Positions 1 through 7,085 of a stretch of DNA of 12,274 nucleotides are shown here, one piece after another (positions within the stretch are counted from its first letter, which is position 1; each line of letters opens with the position of its first letter). The notes below the pieces were generated by a model. It searched no databases. It was not told the DNA's origin and saw nothing but the letters and a program-made list of their open reading frames with translations. The translations under genes and the position numbers were made by a program. This DNA comes from JBEIJQ01 sp040380145 (GTDB lineage Bacteria; Bacteroidota; Bacteroidia; Chitinophagales; Saprospiraceae): positions 1-12,274 of the forward strand of contig JBEIJQ010000095.1 in the NCBI GenBank assembly GCA_040380145.1. Direction: 5' to 3'.

Positions 1-71
1 CGGAGGACCGCTTCCGGGAAGCGCGCGGTGATACGCGACAGGAGATCGGCGTTGGTAAGGGAAGAAGCCAT
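1..71 (-). CDS. nuoC: NADH-quinone oxidoreductase subunit C (N-terminal fragment, possibly nuoCD fusion)
   Basis: Only the first 23 codons lie in the window (MASSLTNADLLSRITARF and on); the rest runs off the left edge. The ATG at 71-69 shares one base with the TAA stop of nuoB (TAATG), so the two are almost certainly translationally coupled. The identification rests on gene order: nuoA, nuoB, then nuoC (or a fused nuoCD) is the standard complex I order. The short amphipathic start (a predicted helix, then RFPEAVL) also resembles NuoC N-termini, which precede the 30 kDa subunit domain. NuoC sits in the peripheral arm next to NuoB and NuoD. The fragment contains no diagnostic motif, so a different gene cannot be excluded from sequence alone. 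Confidence 0.8.
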   Translation of the reverse strand, partial: MASSLTNADLLSRITARFPEAVL

Positions 72-607
72 TAGGAGATGTTGTACGATTCGAGCAATTC
101 CTTGTACTCCGGTGAGTAGCGCCGGCGTCCGGATTCGTTTTTGATGATTTCCTGAATTTTCATGATCCCGTCGATGATCTGTTCGGGCCGTGGAGGGCAT
201 CCGGGCACGTACACATCCACGGGAATGACCTTGTCGATGCCCTGCAGCACGCTGTAGGTGTCGAAGATCCCGCCACTGGAGGCGCATGCGCCCACGGCGA
301 TGACCCATTTGGGCTCGGCCATTTGTTCGTACACCTGTCGGAGCACGGGGCCCATTTTTTTGGCGATGGTGCCCATCACCATCAGGAGGTCGGCCTGGCG
401 GGGCGAAAAGCTCAGGCGTTCCATGCCGAAGCGTGCCAGATCGTAGTTGGTGCCCATGGTGGCCATGAACTCGATGCCGCAGCAGGAGGTGGCGAAGGGC
501 AGGGGCCAAATGGAGTTGGCCCGGGCGAGGCCGATGGTCTTGTCGAAAGTCGTGGCCAAGAAGCCCTGGCCTTCGAAACCTTCTAATTGGGGGACAACGG
601 TTGCCAT
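71..607 (-). CDS. nuoB: NADH-quinone oxidoreductase subunit B (cluster N2 subunit)
   Basis: This 178-residue protein is the PSST/NuoB subunit of respiratory complex I. It carries the last iron-sulfur cluster (N2), which hands electrons from the peripheral arm to quinone at the membrane interface. The N2 ligand set is intact: tandem C42-C43 in SCCGIEF, C108 in VGACASSGG and C137 in PGCPPRP. The flanking family blocks (WPLPFATSCCGIEF, ARFGMERLSFSPRQADLL, VPVDVYVPGCPPRPE) are all recognisable, and the length is typical. The ATG at 607 is 51 nt after the nuoA stop and no clear Shine-Dalgarno precedes it. Its stop overlaps the nuoC start by one base. It should be co-transcribed from the promoter upstream of nuoA. 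Confidence 0.98.
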   Translation of the reverse strand: MATVVPQLEGFEGQGFLATTFDKTIGLARANSIWPLPFATSCCGIEFMATMGTNYDLARFGMERLSFSPRQADLLMVMGTIAKKMGPVLRQVYEQMAEPKWVIAVGACASSGGIFDTYSVLQGIDKVIPVDVYVPGCPPRPEQIIDGIMKIQEIIKNESGRRRYSPEYKELLESYNIS

Positions 608-658
608 ATCGGGTAGGAGTGTTGGGTAAGGGAAAAAATCAATCGTTCGTCCGGGCCA

Positions 659-1024
659 TTATTTGTCCCATTCGAGAGCGCCTTTTTTGAGCACATAAAA
701 AAAGCCCGCCAGGAAAAATCCCACGAAAGTGGCCACCGCGACGAACCCTTCCCAGCCCATTCCGCGGAAGTTCACGGCGTAGGGGTAGAAAAAGATCACC
801 TCCACGTCGAAGAGGACGAAGAGGATGGCCGTCATGAAATACTTCACCGAAACGGGGATACGGGCATTGCCCTGGGATTCGATGCCGCACTCGAAGTTTT
901 CGACCTTGTGCTTGGATTTTCGGAAGGGGCCCAAAAAGTGGGTGAGCGTGAGCACGAGCGCCACGAAGCCGAACGCCACGAGGGCTTGGAGGGCGATGGG
1001 CAGATAGCTGGCAGGGAGATTCAT
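659..1024 (-). CDS. nuoA: NADH-quinone oxidoreductase subunit A
   Basis: This 121-residue membrane subunit of complex I has three predicted transmembrane helices, at about residues 8-30, 62-84 and 92-111. Family hallmarks are visible. The matrix/cytoplasmic loop motif NFECGIES lies at 43-50; its Cys is the residue that becomes exposed or buried with conformational state in homologues. The motif KYFMTAILFVLFDVE with D73 and E75 leads into FFYPYA. The ATG at 1024 gives the standard N-terminus (MNLPASYLPIAL). The reading frame stays open a long way upstream through the GH3 gene, but that upstream part is out-of-frame shadow. It is the first gene of the nuo cluster. The 50-bp gap after the GH3 stop holds a TATCTTTG element, so it probably has its own promoter. 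Confidence 0.97.
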   Translation of the reverse strand: MNLPASYLPIALQALVAFGFVALVLTLTHFLGPFRKSKHKVENFECGIESQGNARIPVSVKYFMTAILFVLFDVEVIFFYPYAVNFRGMGWEGFVAVATFVGFFLAGFFYVLKKGALEWDK

Positions 1025-1054
1025 ATCAAAGGGTATGGATTTGTCAACGGTGGG

Positions 1055-1062
1055 CAAAGATA
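1055..1062 (-). promoter_or_regulatory. Bacteroidota-type -7 promoter element for the nuo operon
   Basis: The minus-strand sequence TATCTTTG matches the TAnnTTTG consensus of the Bacteroidota primary sigma factor. It lies 30 bp upstream of the nuoA ATG, inside the 50-bp gap after the GH3 gene, which would give a leader of roughly 25 nt. No good -33 TTG box is visible at the expected distance. The motif is short, but its placement is convincing and the same octamer recurs before the GH3 gene and tgt. Confidence 0.6.
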
Positions 1063-1074
1063 CAAAACGCCCGC

Positions 1075-2664
1075 TTATGATTTTTGTTCTTGCGCGCGGG
1101 CGAGCCTTTGGGCGGCAACGAAGGCCTCCCATTCGGCGAATTTTTCGGGGCGCATGACCCTTGGGAATTTGCTCTGGCCGCCCAATTTGCCGAGGGCCCT
1201 TTGCCATTCGTAAAACCAGTCGGCGGGCACGGTTTCGACGATCACTGCACGGAGGGCGTTTTCGCGTCGCTCGGTGTCGTAATCGGCGTTCAGGGCGCGC
1301 AGGGCGCGGTCCAATGGTTCGGCCAAGACGGCGTTTTCGACCGGCAGGTCCACGCCGAGGTACCATTTGTGGGCAAAAAGGCCGTCGTAGGGGATGCCGG
1401 CCACGGTGAATTCCCGGATGTCGAGCCCCGATTGTTCGCCCAGTTGGCGGACGGCCGCGTTCATGTTGTCCACCGAAAGGTGTTCGCCGGTGACGCTGAG
1501 AAAATGCTTGGTCCGACCGGTGATGACGAGTTCGCGGCGTCCGAGGTCGGTGAAACGCACGGTATCGCCGATGAGGTAGCGCCAGGCACCCGAACAGGTG
1601 GTCATCAGCAGGGCGTAGTCCACGCCGGTTTGTACCTCGTCGAGGGCGAGGGCGGGCGCGTCGGGCCGGATGTCGCCGTCGGGGCCGAAGCAGCGGTCGT
1701 CGAAGGGCACGAATTCGTAGTAAATGCCGTTGCCGAGGAGCAGCTGCATGGCGTTGGTTCCCGTCCGGGTCTGAAAAGCCACGAAACCTTCGGAGGCTAG
1801 ATAAGTGTCGAGATAGACCAGCGGGCGGCCGAGCATTTTTTCGAATCCCTTTATGTACGGTCCGAAGGCCACGCCGCCCGAAGCGTACACGCTGAGGTTG
1901 GGCCAGATCTCGTGGATGTTCGACAAGCGGTTGCGCTCGATGACCCGCTCCATCATCAGTTGCACCCAAGCGGGGATTCCGGATATCACGCCCACATCCC
2001 ATCGGGGGGCCTCTGCGGCGATGGCCTCGATGCGGGCGTCCCAATCGCGGATGCGCGCGATGCGGAAACCGGGGCGGTAGTACTTTCTGAACCAGACCGG
2101 TATGCGGCCGGCGTTGATGCCGCTGAGGTCGCCGACCTGGCAGCCGCCCTCGCGGCGCAGTTCGATCGTGCTGCCGAGCATCAACATTTGGCGCGCATAA
2201 ATGGAGGGATCCACTTCGGGAATTTCGGCAATGCCCAAAAACATTTCCATACTGGCTTTTTTCATGGCGCGCTGCATCTCCCGGGTGACCGGGATGTATT
2301 TGCTCGGCGCGCCAGAAGTACCGGAACTCAAGGCAAAACAAACGGTTTTTCCGGGCCAGCAAATGTCGGGCTCTTGGGCCAGGGAGCGGTGCCACCACCG
2401 ATCGAACAAGGCGTTGTAATCGTGGACGGGGACGGTTTCGCGGAATGCCCGCACTGGATCGGGGCGGTTCAAGATGTCGCGGAAACGGTGCTCGAGCCCA
2501 AAAGCGGTGTCTTGGGCCCGGTGCAAAAGGGCACGGAGTGTCTTGATCTGCAATTCTACGGCAGAGTCATTGCCCGGATTGATCCGGTTGCGCAACTGGA
2601 TGCCGCGTTTGATCAATCGGCCCAACAACGGCTTGGGCAACGGGGACGGGGCGTTGAATGGCAT
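1075..2664 (-). CDS. GH3 auxin-responsive promoter family protein (acyl-adenylating enzyme), substrate unknown
   Basis: This 529-residue protein belongs to the GH3 branch of the adenylate-forming (ANL) superfamily. Plant members activate a carboxylate with ATP and join it to an amino acid. Bacterial members are common in Bacteroidota but their substrates are not established. Three family nucleotide-binding motifs can be seen: the phosphate loop ALSSGTSGAPSKYIP (SSGTSG at 113-118), YLASEG at 288-293, and WRYLIGDTVRF at 361-371 (YLIGD). These are followed by the hinge-like TGRTKHFLSVTGEHLS at 382-397 and a C-terminal subdomain. Length and motif order match an intact enzyme. The ATG at 2664 starts the family-typical MPFN N-terminus, and a TATCTTTG element lies about 55 bp upstream. 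It is followed by nuoA on the same strand, but nothing links it functionally to complex I. Function beyond adenylation is not inferable here. Confidence 0.9.
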   Translation of the reverse strand: MPFNAPSPLPKPLLGRLIKRGIQLRNRINPGNDSAVELQIKTLRALLHRAQDTAFGLEHRFRDILNRPDPVRAFRETVPVHDYNALFDRWWHRSLAQEPDICWPGKTVCFALSSGTSGAPSKYIPVTREMQRAMKKASMEMFLGIAEIPEVDPSIYARQMLMLGSTIELRREGGCQVGDLSGINAGRIPVWFRKYYRPGFRIARIRDWDARIEAIAAEAPRWDVGVISGIPAWVQLMMERVIERNRLSNIHEIWPNLSVYASGGVAFGPYIKGFEKMLGRPLVYLDTYLASEGFVAFQTRTGTNAMQLLLGNGIYYEFVPFDDRCFGPDGDIRPDAPALALDEVQTGVDYALLMTTCSGAWRYLIGDTVRFTDLGRRELVITGRTKHFLSVTGEHLSVDNMNAAVRQLGEQSGLDIREFTVAGIPYDGLFAHKWYLGVDLPVENAVLAEPLDRALRALNADYDTERRENALRAVIVETVPADWFYEWQRALGKLGGQSKFPRVMRPEKFAEWEAFVAAQRLARAQEQKS

Positions 2665-2716
2665 AGGCGTTCCGTTTTTGGCGCTTCAGAACAATAGTAG
2701 TCTGTTTTTAACGCCG

Positions 2717-2724
2717 CAAAGATA
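2717..2724 (-). promoter_or_regulatory. Bacteroidota-type -7 element upstream of the GH3 gene
   Basis: The minus-strand TATCTTTG matches TAnnTTTG exactly and lies 52 bp upstream of the GH3 start codon, predicting a leader of about 45-50 nt. It sits in the 136-bp divergent gap shared with the ABC exporter, about 60 bp from that gene's own -7 element on the other strand. No convincing -33 box is seen. Confidence 0.55.
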
Positions 2725-2786
2725 GGGCAATGGGAGCACCCCCCAGCCCATTGGCACGCCGGAGGAATGGATCACGGTGTTTTTGC

Positions 2787-2794
2787 TACCTTTG
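2787..2794 (+). promoter_or_regulatory. Bacteroidota-type -7 element overlapping the start region of the ABC exporter gene
   Basis: TACCTTTG matches TAnnTTTG and ends only 6 bp before the ATG at 2801. If used, transcription would begin at or within a few bases of that ATG, giving a leaderless or nearly leaderless mRNA. It would also exclude the alternative in-frame GTG at 2777, which lies upstream of the element. Confidence 0.45.
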
Positions 2795-2800
2795 CCGTCC

Positions 2801-4615
2801 ATGTTTTCGCTGTTCAAATTGATGCGCTATGCCAAGACCTACAAACCATTTGTAGTGGGCAACGTGCTTTCCAACGTCTTCATGGTGCTGTTTTCGCTGG
2901 TCTCGGTACCGGCGATCATCCCTTTTTTGCAGATCCTGTTCGACGTAAAAAACCCGGTGCAGGTGGCTCCGCCTGAGATGGCTTGGAACGTCAGCGCGCT
3001 GCTCGACCGCCTGGACTACGAGATGTCGCTGCTGATTCTCGAATACGGCAAGCCGAACGCCCTGTTGATCGTGTGCCTCGGAGTGGTGGCGGTCTTTTTC
3101 CTGAAAAACCTGTTCCGCTACCTGGCCTTGGCTTTCATGGCACCGGTGCGCAACGGGATCATCCGCGACCTGCGGCGGGACCTGTTCGACAAATTGCTGG
3201 CCCTTCCCATCGGTTATTTCACGGAGGAAAAAAAGGGGGACCTGATGGCCCGGATCTCGTACGACGTGCAAGAGGTCGAGTCCAGCATCCTCAACGTACT
3301 GGAAACAGCCGTGCGCGAACCGCTGATGATCGTCGGCTCCCTGTTGCTGATGACGGCCATCAGCCCACAACTGACGCTGATCGTGCTGGTGCTGATGCTG
3401 TTCACCGGTGTGGTCGTGGGAGGGATCAGCCGCCGGCTGCGGCGCAATTCGATGCGGGCACAGACCAAATTGGGGGCACTGCTTTCGGTGATCGAGGAAG
3501 GTCTCGGCGGGCTGCGCATCGTCAAGGGCTTCAACGCCAAGCGCTACCAGGCAGACAAGTTCAAAAAAGAAAACGACGAGTACCGGGAGATCTCCATCCG
3601 TCTGCTATGGCGGCGGGAACTGGCCTCTCCCCTATCGGAGTTCCTCGGGGTCTCCATCATGATGCTTCTGCTTTGGTACGGGGCCGGATTGGTTTTTCGC
3701 CAAGAGCTCTCCGGAGAAACATTTATCGCCTTCTTGATCTCTTTCTATAATGTGATCAACCCGGCGAAAAACTTTGCGGGGGCGGCCTTCAACATCCAAA
3801 AAGGACTCGGGGCGGTGGCCCGCATCGAAAACGTGCTGGCCGAGGTCTCCTCGATCGTGGATGCCGATAATGCAGAGCCGGTGGCGACCTTCGAAAAGGC
3901 CATCGAATACCGCGATGTGACCTTCTCCTATCGGAACGGCGATCCGGTGCTACGCAACATCGACCTCGTCCTGCCCAAGGGCAAGGTCGTGGCCTTGGTG
4001 GGCACTTCGGGCTCCGGAAAGACGACCCTCGCCGACCTGCTCCCGCGTTTTTTCGATGTGGAAAGCGGACAGATTTTGCTCGACGGAACGGACATCCGAG
4101 GATTCAAGATGGCCGATCTGCGGCGGCTGATGGGTATCGTAAGCCAGGAGCCGGTGCTGTTCAACGATACGATTTTCAACAACATCGCCTTCGGCTTTCC
4201 CGCCACCGAGGCACAGGTGGTCGAAGCGGCCAAAATCGCCAACGCGCACGATTTCATCCTGGAGACCCCCTCGGGTTACCAAACGAACATCGGCGACCGC
4301 GGCGCCAAACTGTCGGGCGGCCAACGCCAGCGCCTGACCATCGCCCGGGCCATTCTGCGCAATCCGCCCATCCTCATCTTGGATGAGGCCACTTCCTCGT
4401 TGGATTCCGAATCGGAGCGGCTCGTGCAAGAAGCGCTTTTCCGGTTGATGCAAAACCGCACGACACTGGTCATCGCGCACCGCCTTTCGACGATCCAACG
4501 GGCCGACGAGATCGTGGTGCTGCAGGATGGGCGCATCGTCGAAAGGGGCCGGCACGATTCGCTGATGGCCTTGGGCGGCGTTTACCGCAAATTGGTCGAA
4601 CTGCAGGCGTTGTGA
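2801..4615 (+). CDS. ABC transporter ATP-binding/permease protein, MsbA-like exporter
   Basis: This is a 604-residue half-transporter with a transmembrane domain fused to a nucleotide-binding domain; it should work as a homodimeric exporter in the inner membrane. About residues 15-310 form six hydrophobic helices, and 335-600 form the ATPase. The ATPase motifs are complete: Walker A GTSGSGKTT at 401-409, Q-loop Gln449, signature LSGGQRQR at 504-511, Walker B ILILDEATSSLD from 524 (D528, catalytic E529), and the switch His560 in AHRLSTI. The closest general type is MsbA/lipid or multidrug export, but the substrate cannot be read from sequence. I chose the ATG at 2801 (MFSLFKLMRYAK) over the in-frame GTG at 2777 because a -7 promoter element lies between them. 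The gene is divergent from the GH3 gene and converges on the histidine kinase 43 bp downstream. No adhesin or periplasmic adaptor gene adjoins it. Confidence 0.93.
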   Translation: MFSLFKLMRYAKTYKPFVVGNVLSNVFMVLFSLVSVPAIIPFLQILFDVKNPVQVAPPEMAWNVSALLDRLDYEMSLLILEYGKPNALLIVCLGVVAVFFLKNLFRYLALAFMAPVRNGIIRDLRRDLFDKLLALPIGYFTEEKKGDLMARISYDVQEVESSILNVLETAVREPLMIVGSLLLMTAISPQLTLIVLVLMLFTGVVVGGISRRLRRNSMRAQTKLGALLSVIEEGLGGLRIVKGFNAKRYQADKFKKENDEYREISIRLLWRRELASPLSEFLGVSIMMLLLWYGAGLVFRQELSGETFIAFLISFYNVINPAKNFAGAAFNIQKGLGAVARIENVLAEVSSIVDADNAEPVATFEKAIEYRDVTFSYRNGDPVLRNIDLVLPKGKVVALVGTSGSGKTTLADLLPRFFDVESGQILLDGTDIRGFKMADLRRLMGIVSQEPVLFNDTIFNNIAFGFPATEAQVVEAAKIANAHDFILETPSGYQTNIGDRGAKLSGGQRQRLTIARAILRNPPILILDEATSSLDSESERLVQEALFRLMQNRTTLVIAHRLSTIQRADEIVVLQDGRIVERGRHDSLMALGGVYRKLVELQAL

Positions 4616-4617
4616 TG

Positions 4618-4655
4618 CGGCCGCTCAGGGGCGATCTTACAGCAATCGCCGGCCG
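4618..4655. terminator. Possible bidirectional terminator hairpin between convergent genes
   Basis: The 43-bp gap between the exporter stop and the histidine kinase stop contains a two-part stem. An inner perfect 6-bp arm (4630-4635 with 4645-4650, 9-nt loop) is topped up by an outer 5-bp arm (4618-4622 with 4651-4655), with one side carrying a 7-nt internal bulge. There is no T-run on either side, so intrinsic termination is uncertain. The convergent placement is the main support. Confidence 0.35.
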
Positions 4656-4658
4656 TCC

Positions 4659-6296
4659 TCAACCCTCCAACACGCTTTTGGGAAAAACAAACCAAAAGGC
4701 GCTGCCTCTTTCCCCGTTGGGTTCCATCCCGATCTGCCCACCATAGATCTGCACGATTTTCTTGCAGATGGAAAGACCGAGGCCGGCCCCTTCGATCTCG
4801 TCCTGTCGGTGCAGGCGACGGAAAAGGCCGAAGATGCGCTCCCGAAACTCGGGCGCGATGCCGATGCCGTTGTCCGACACCCAAAAACGCACGTCCGTCT
4901 CGGTCTCGTCACTCCAAATGCGCACCATCAACGGACGGTCGCTGCGGTATTTGATGGCGTTGACGATCAGATTTTGAAAAACAGCCCGCAAGTGGTCTTC
5001 CACCACCAACACCTTCGGCAGCTCCCCGATTTCGATGGCCGCCTCGGCTTCTTGGATCTGAAAATGGAGGATGGTCATCAACTCTTCCAAAACGGTGTTG
5101 GGGTCCACAAGGGTCTTCAAACTTTCCTCGCGGCCCGTGCGGGAATAATTGAGCAGCCCCAAAATCAGGGTGTTCATCCGCAGGGTGGCTTTTTCTATGA
5201 AGCCCATGAATTCCTGACCCTCGGCGTCGATATGTTGCTGGTGGCGCTTGCGGAGCAACTGTACATAACTGGTGATCGTCCGAAGCGGCTCGCGCAAATC
5301 GTGTGAGGCTGCGTATGCGAACTCCTCAAGATCGCGGTTGTTGCGCTCGAGCCGTCGAGCATATTCTTTTTGCTGCTCCTCGGCATCCATCTGTGGCGTT
5401 ATGTCCACGGCATAGATCACCAAGCCCTGTACCCGTTCGTTTTTGTCGAACAGCGGCCTTTTATCCGAGCGCACCCAACGGTGGCCACCCGTGGGCAAAA
5501 ATACTTTTTCGACCACGTTCAGCAAGGGCCGACCGGAGTCCATCACCGCTTTGTCCTCCAAAAAATAATTTTCGGCCAACTCCGGTGGGATGATCTCTTG
5601 GAGAAGAAGTCCCTCGAAAAACTCTTTTGGCTGGCCCATGTAATCCGCAAAGGCTTGGTTGACCCGCGTCACTCGATTGTTGCGGTCCTTGTAGCAGACC
5701 ATGGCCGAGAAAGAATCCAAGAGCCTTTCCAACTCCACCGTCCGCTCTTTTTCGACCTCACGGCTTTGCTTGAGGGCCCGCATGTTTCGCAAGTTGTTGA
5801 CCAAAAAAAACGCCGTCATAGAGTAACCCAACCAATGGGTACCCAACAGGTACCATTTTTCCAAAGGAGTATGCTCGGCCCAATAAATGGAAAAAGCGAA
5901 CGTACAGCCGACCACTACCGAATAGGCCACGATCTGACGTTCATTGGTGTGCAAGATGGAGCCAATCAAAAATCCGAGTACGTACAAGGAAGAAAGCACC
6001 TGCTCGAAATTGTTGAGATGCAACCAATAAAGCATCGTGCACACATAAAAGTAGGAGCATATCCGATTGAAAAGGCCCAACTTTTCCCTAGCCCATTCGC
6101 CAGTGAAAGACAACAACCAGAATACAAAGCCCGATCCCCCGAGGAGCCAATTGGCCCAAAAAATAGGCTGCAGCTGTGGCTCGGCAAACAGAACCGCCGC
6201 CTGCGCCACCGGGAAGGACATGTTCAACAGAAGCATGAACCGAAGAAACCACCGCTCGCTTTTTCCCAAGCGGTCCACCAAATCGAGCAATACCAC
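4659..6296 (-). CDS. Membrane-bound PAS-domain sensor histidine kinase
   Basis: This 545-residue sensor kinase has a hydrophobic N-terminal third (about 15-168) with roughly five or six predicted membrane helices, then a short coiled linker (170-195). A PAS domain follows at about 190-300, ending with a PAC-like VIYAVDITPQMDAEEQQ. The HisKA dimerisation domain has the phospho-acceptor H332 in AYAASHDLREPLRT. The ATPase domain has N-box QNLIVNAIKY (N446), G1 DNGIGI at 475-480, F-box-like IFGLFRRLHR and G2 GAGLGL at 503-508, so all catalytic parts are present. There is no receiver domain and no response regulator gene beside it, so its partner is encoded elsewhere. The start is a GTG at 6296, 3 nt after the stop of the DUF4230 gene, implying co-translation. 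The next ATG in frame would cut into the first membrane helix. The stimulus is unknown; the multi-helix region lacks a large periplasmic sensor domain, so sensing may be in the membrane or through PAS. Confidence 0.92.
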   Translation of the reverse strand: MVLLDLVDRLGKSERWFLRFMLLLNMSFPVAQAAVLFAEPQLQPIFWANWLLGGSGFVFWLLSFTGEWAREKLGLFNRICSYFYVCTMLYWLHLNNFEQVLSSLYVLGFLIGSILHTNERQIVAYSVVVGCTFAFSIYWAEHTPLEKWYLLGTHWLGYSMTAFFLVNNLRNMRALKQSREVEKERTVELERLLDSFSAMVCYKDRNNRVTRVNQAFADYMGQPKEFFEGLLLQEIIPPELAENYFLEDKAVMDSGRPLLNVVEKVFLPTGGHRWVRSDKRPLFDKNERVQGLVIYAVDITPQMDAEEQQKEYARRLERNNRDLEEFAYAASHDLREPLRTITSYVQLLRKRHQQHIDAEGQEFMGFIEKATLRMNTLILGLLNYSRTGREESLKTLVDPNTVLEELMTILHFQIQEAEAAIEIGELPKVLVVEDHLRAVFQNLIVNAIKYRSDRPLMVRIWSDETETDVRFWVSDNGIGIAPEFRERIFGLFRRLHRQDEIEGAGLGLSICKKIVQIYGGQIGMEPNGERGSAFWFVFPKSVLEG

Positions 6297-6299
6297 GGA

Positions 6300-7010
6300 T
6301 CAGCCTTTCAAGGGTTGAGAAATATTGTCGTGGGCCGATGACTCCGGCACCAAACGGTTCGAGGAGCCGTATTGCACTTTCCAACCGGCGGCGTCCGCGA
6401 GGCTTTCGATGAGCTCGAGGTGGCGCACCCCTTCCTCGCGGGCCTTTTGGATGAGCGGCAGGAAAAATCCGTTCATCTCCGTGGCGTATTGCGTGCGGAA
6501 CAAACTGTCGATATCGTTTTGCGGCCGATCGTCGCCGTTGCGGATGGCGTCCAGAGAGAGTTCGCGGACGGCGCGCTGGATGCGGTTGAGGTCTTCTTTT
6601 CCGAAAGAATTGAAAAGCCCGTTCTGCAGGTCGAAGTATTCCACCTCGGGATCTATGGCGATGGGCTCCACATCGGGGATGCTGTCGATGCGGAAGGTCT
6701 TGGTCGCCTCATCGGGCGTGATCTTCATCCTTTTCAGGTCGAGACCAACCAACGCTTTGAGCTTCACCCGCACGGTGGCCTGTTTGCGAAAAGGCCATAC
6801 ATCCATCCAGTAATGATCGTCGTAGTGGTACACATTGGCGTAGTGCCCCTCGGCGGTGACCAGTTTGGAAACCGCCTCGATCCTTTCGAGCACTACACTG
6901 CTGGAGATACTGGTTTGAGGGACCGCGTTCCACGGGAAATGGGATTGGAGCGCCCAAATAGCGCCTGCTCCGAAAACGAACATAATCAGGTAGGGATAGA
7001 CTTTTTTCAT
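6300..7010 (-). CDS. DUF4230 domain-containing membrane-anchored protein
   Basis: This 236-residue protein of unknown function has a single N-terminal hydrophobic segment (about residues 5-22, after MKKVYPY) that acts as a signal anchor, with the rest probably periplasmic. The body resembles DUF4230. It begins VVLERIEAVSKLVTAEGHY, followed by an aromatic, acidic stretch (YHYDDHYWMDVWPF) and the charged block VRVKLKALVGLDL; it continues with IDPEVEYFDLQNGLFNSFGKEDLN and a C-terminal helix ending near WKVQYGSS. I chose the ATG at 7010; the reading frame extends to a TTG at 7049, but that start is weak and would put 13 polar residues before the anchor. The stop codon is 3 nt before the GTG of the sensor kinase, so the two form a tight pair. 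The family name is assigned from memory of its conserved blocks; the biochemical role is not known. Confidence 0.85.
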   Translation of the reverse strand: MKKVYPYLIMFVFGAGAIWALQSHFPWNAVPQTSISSSVVLERIEAVSKLVTAEGHYANVYHYDDHYWMDVWPFRKQATVRVKLKALVGLDLKRMKITPDEATKTFRIDSIPDVEPIAIDPEVEYFDLQNGLFNSFGKEDLNRIQRAVRELSLDAIRNGDDRPQNDIDSLFRTQYATEMNGFFLPLIQKAREEGVRHLELIESLADAAGWKVQYGSSNRLVPESSAHDNISQPLKG

Positions 7011-7051
7011 ACCGTGGCAGCTTTGATAGGTGATGGTTTTCTTTTTCAACC

Positions 7052-7059
7052 CAAAAATA
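7052..7059 (-). promoter_or_regulatory. Weak candidate -7 element upstream of the DUF4230-kinase pair
   Basis: The minus-strand TATTTTTG fits TAnnTTTG and lies 41 bp upstream of the ATG at 7010, which would give a leader of about 35 nt. It sits in an A/T-rich stretch where chance matches are likely, and it overlaps a candidate murF terminator hairpin. Confidence 0.25.
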
Positions 7060-7079
7060 AAACAAATTGTTTTTATTTT
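7054..7079 (-). terminator. A/T-rich hairpin just after murF
   Basis: Beginning 7 bases after the murF stop (minus strand), a stem of AAAAC with GTTTT (7059-7063 with 7069-7073) continues after one bulged base into five more A-T pairs (7054-7058 with 7075-7079). The hairpin is almost entirely A/T, so its stability is modest. Its place directly after the stop codon is what suggests termination. Confidence 0.3.
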
Positions 7080-7085
7080 ACTTTT

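Noticed and set aside
1025..2398. N-terminal extension of nuoA by some 450 residues in the same frame
   Set aside because: The extension is an Arg/Pro/His-rich translation of the GH3 gene in another frame; NuoA has its normal length and N-terminus from the ATG at 1024.
2777..2800. GTG start for the ABC exporter eight codons upstream
   Set aside because: The added residues are translated from the promoter-like TACCTTTG element, and the ATG at 2801 gives the normal N-terminus for the family.
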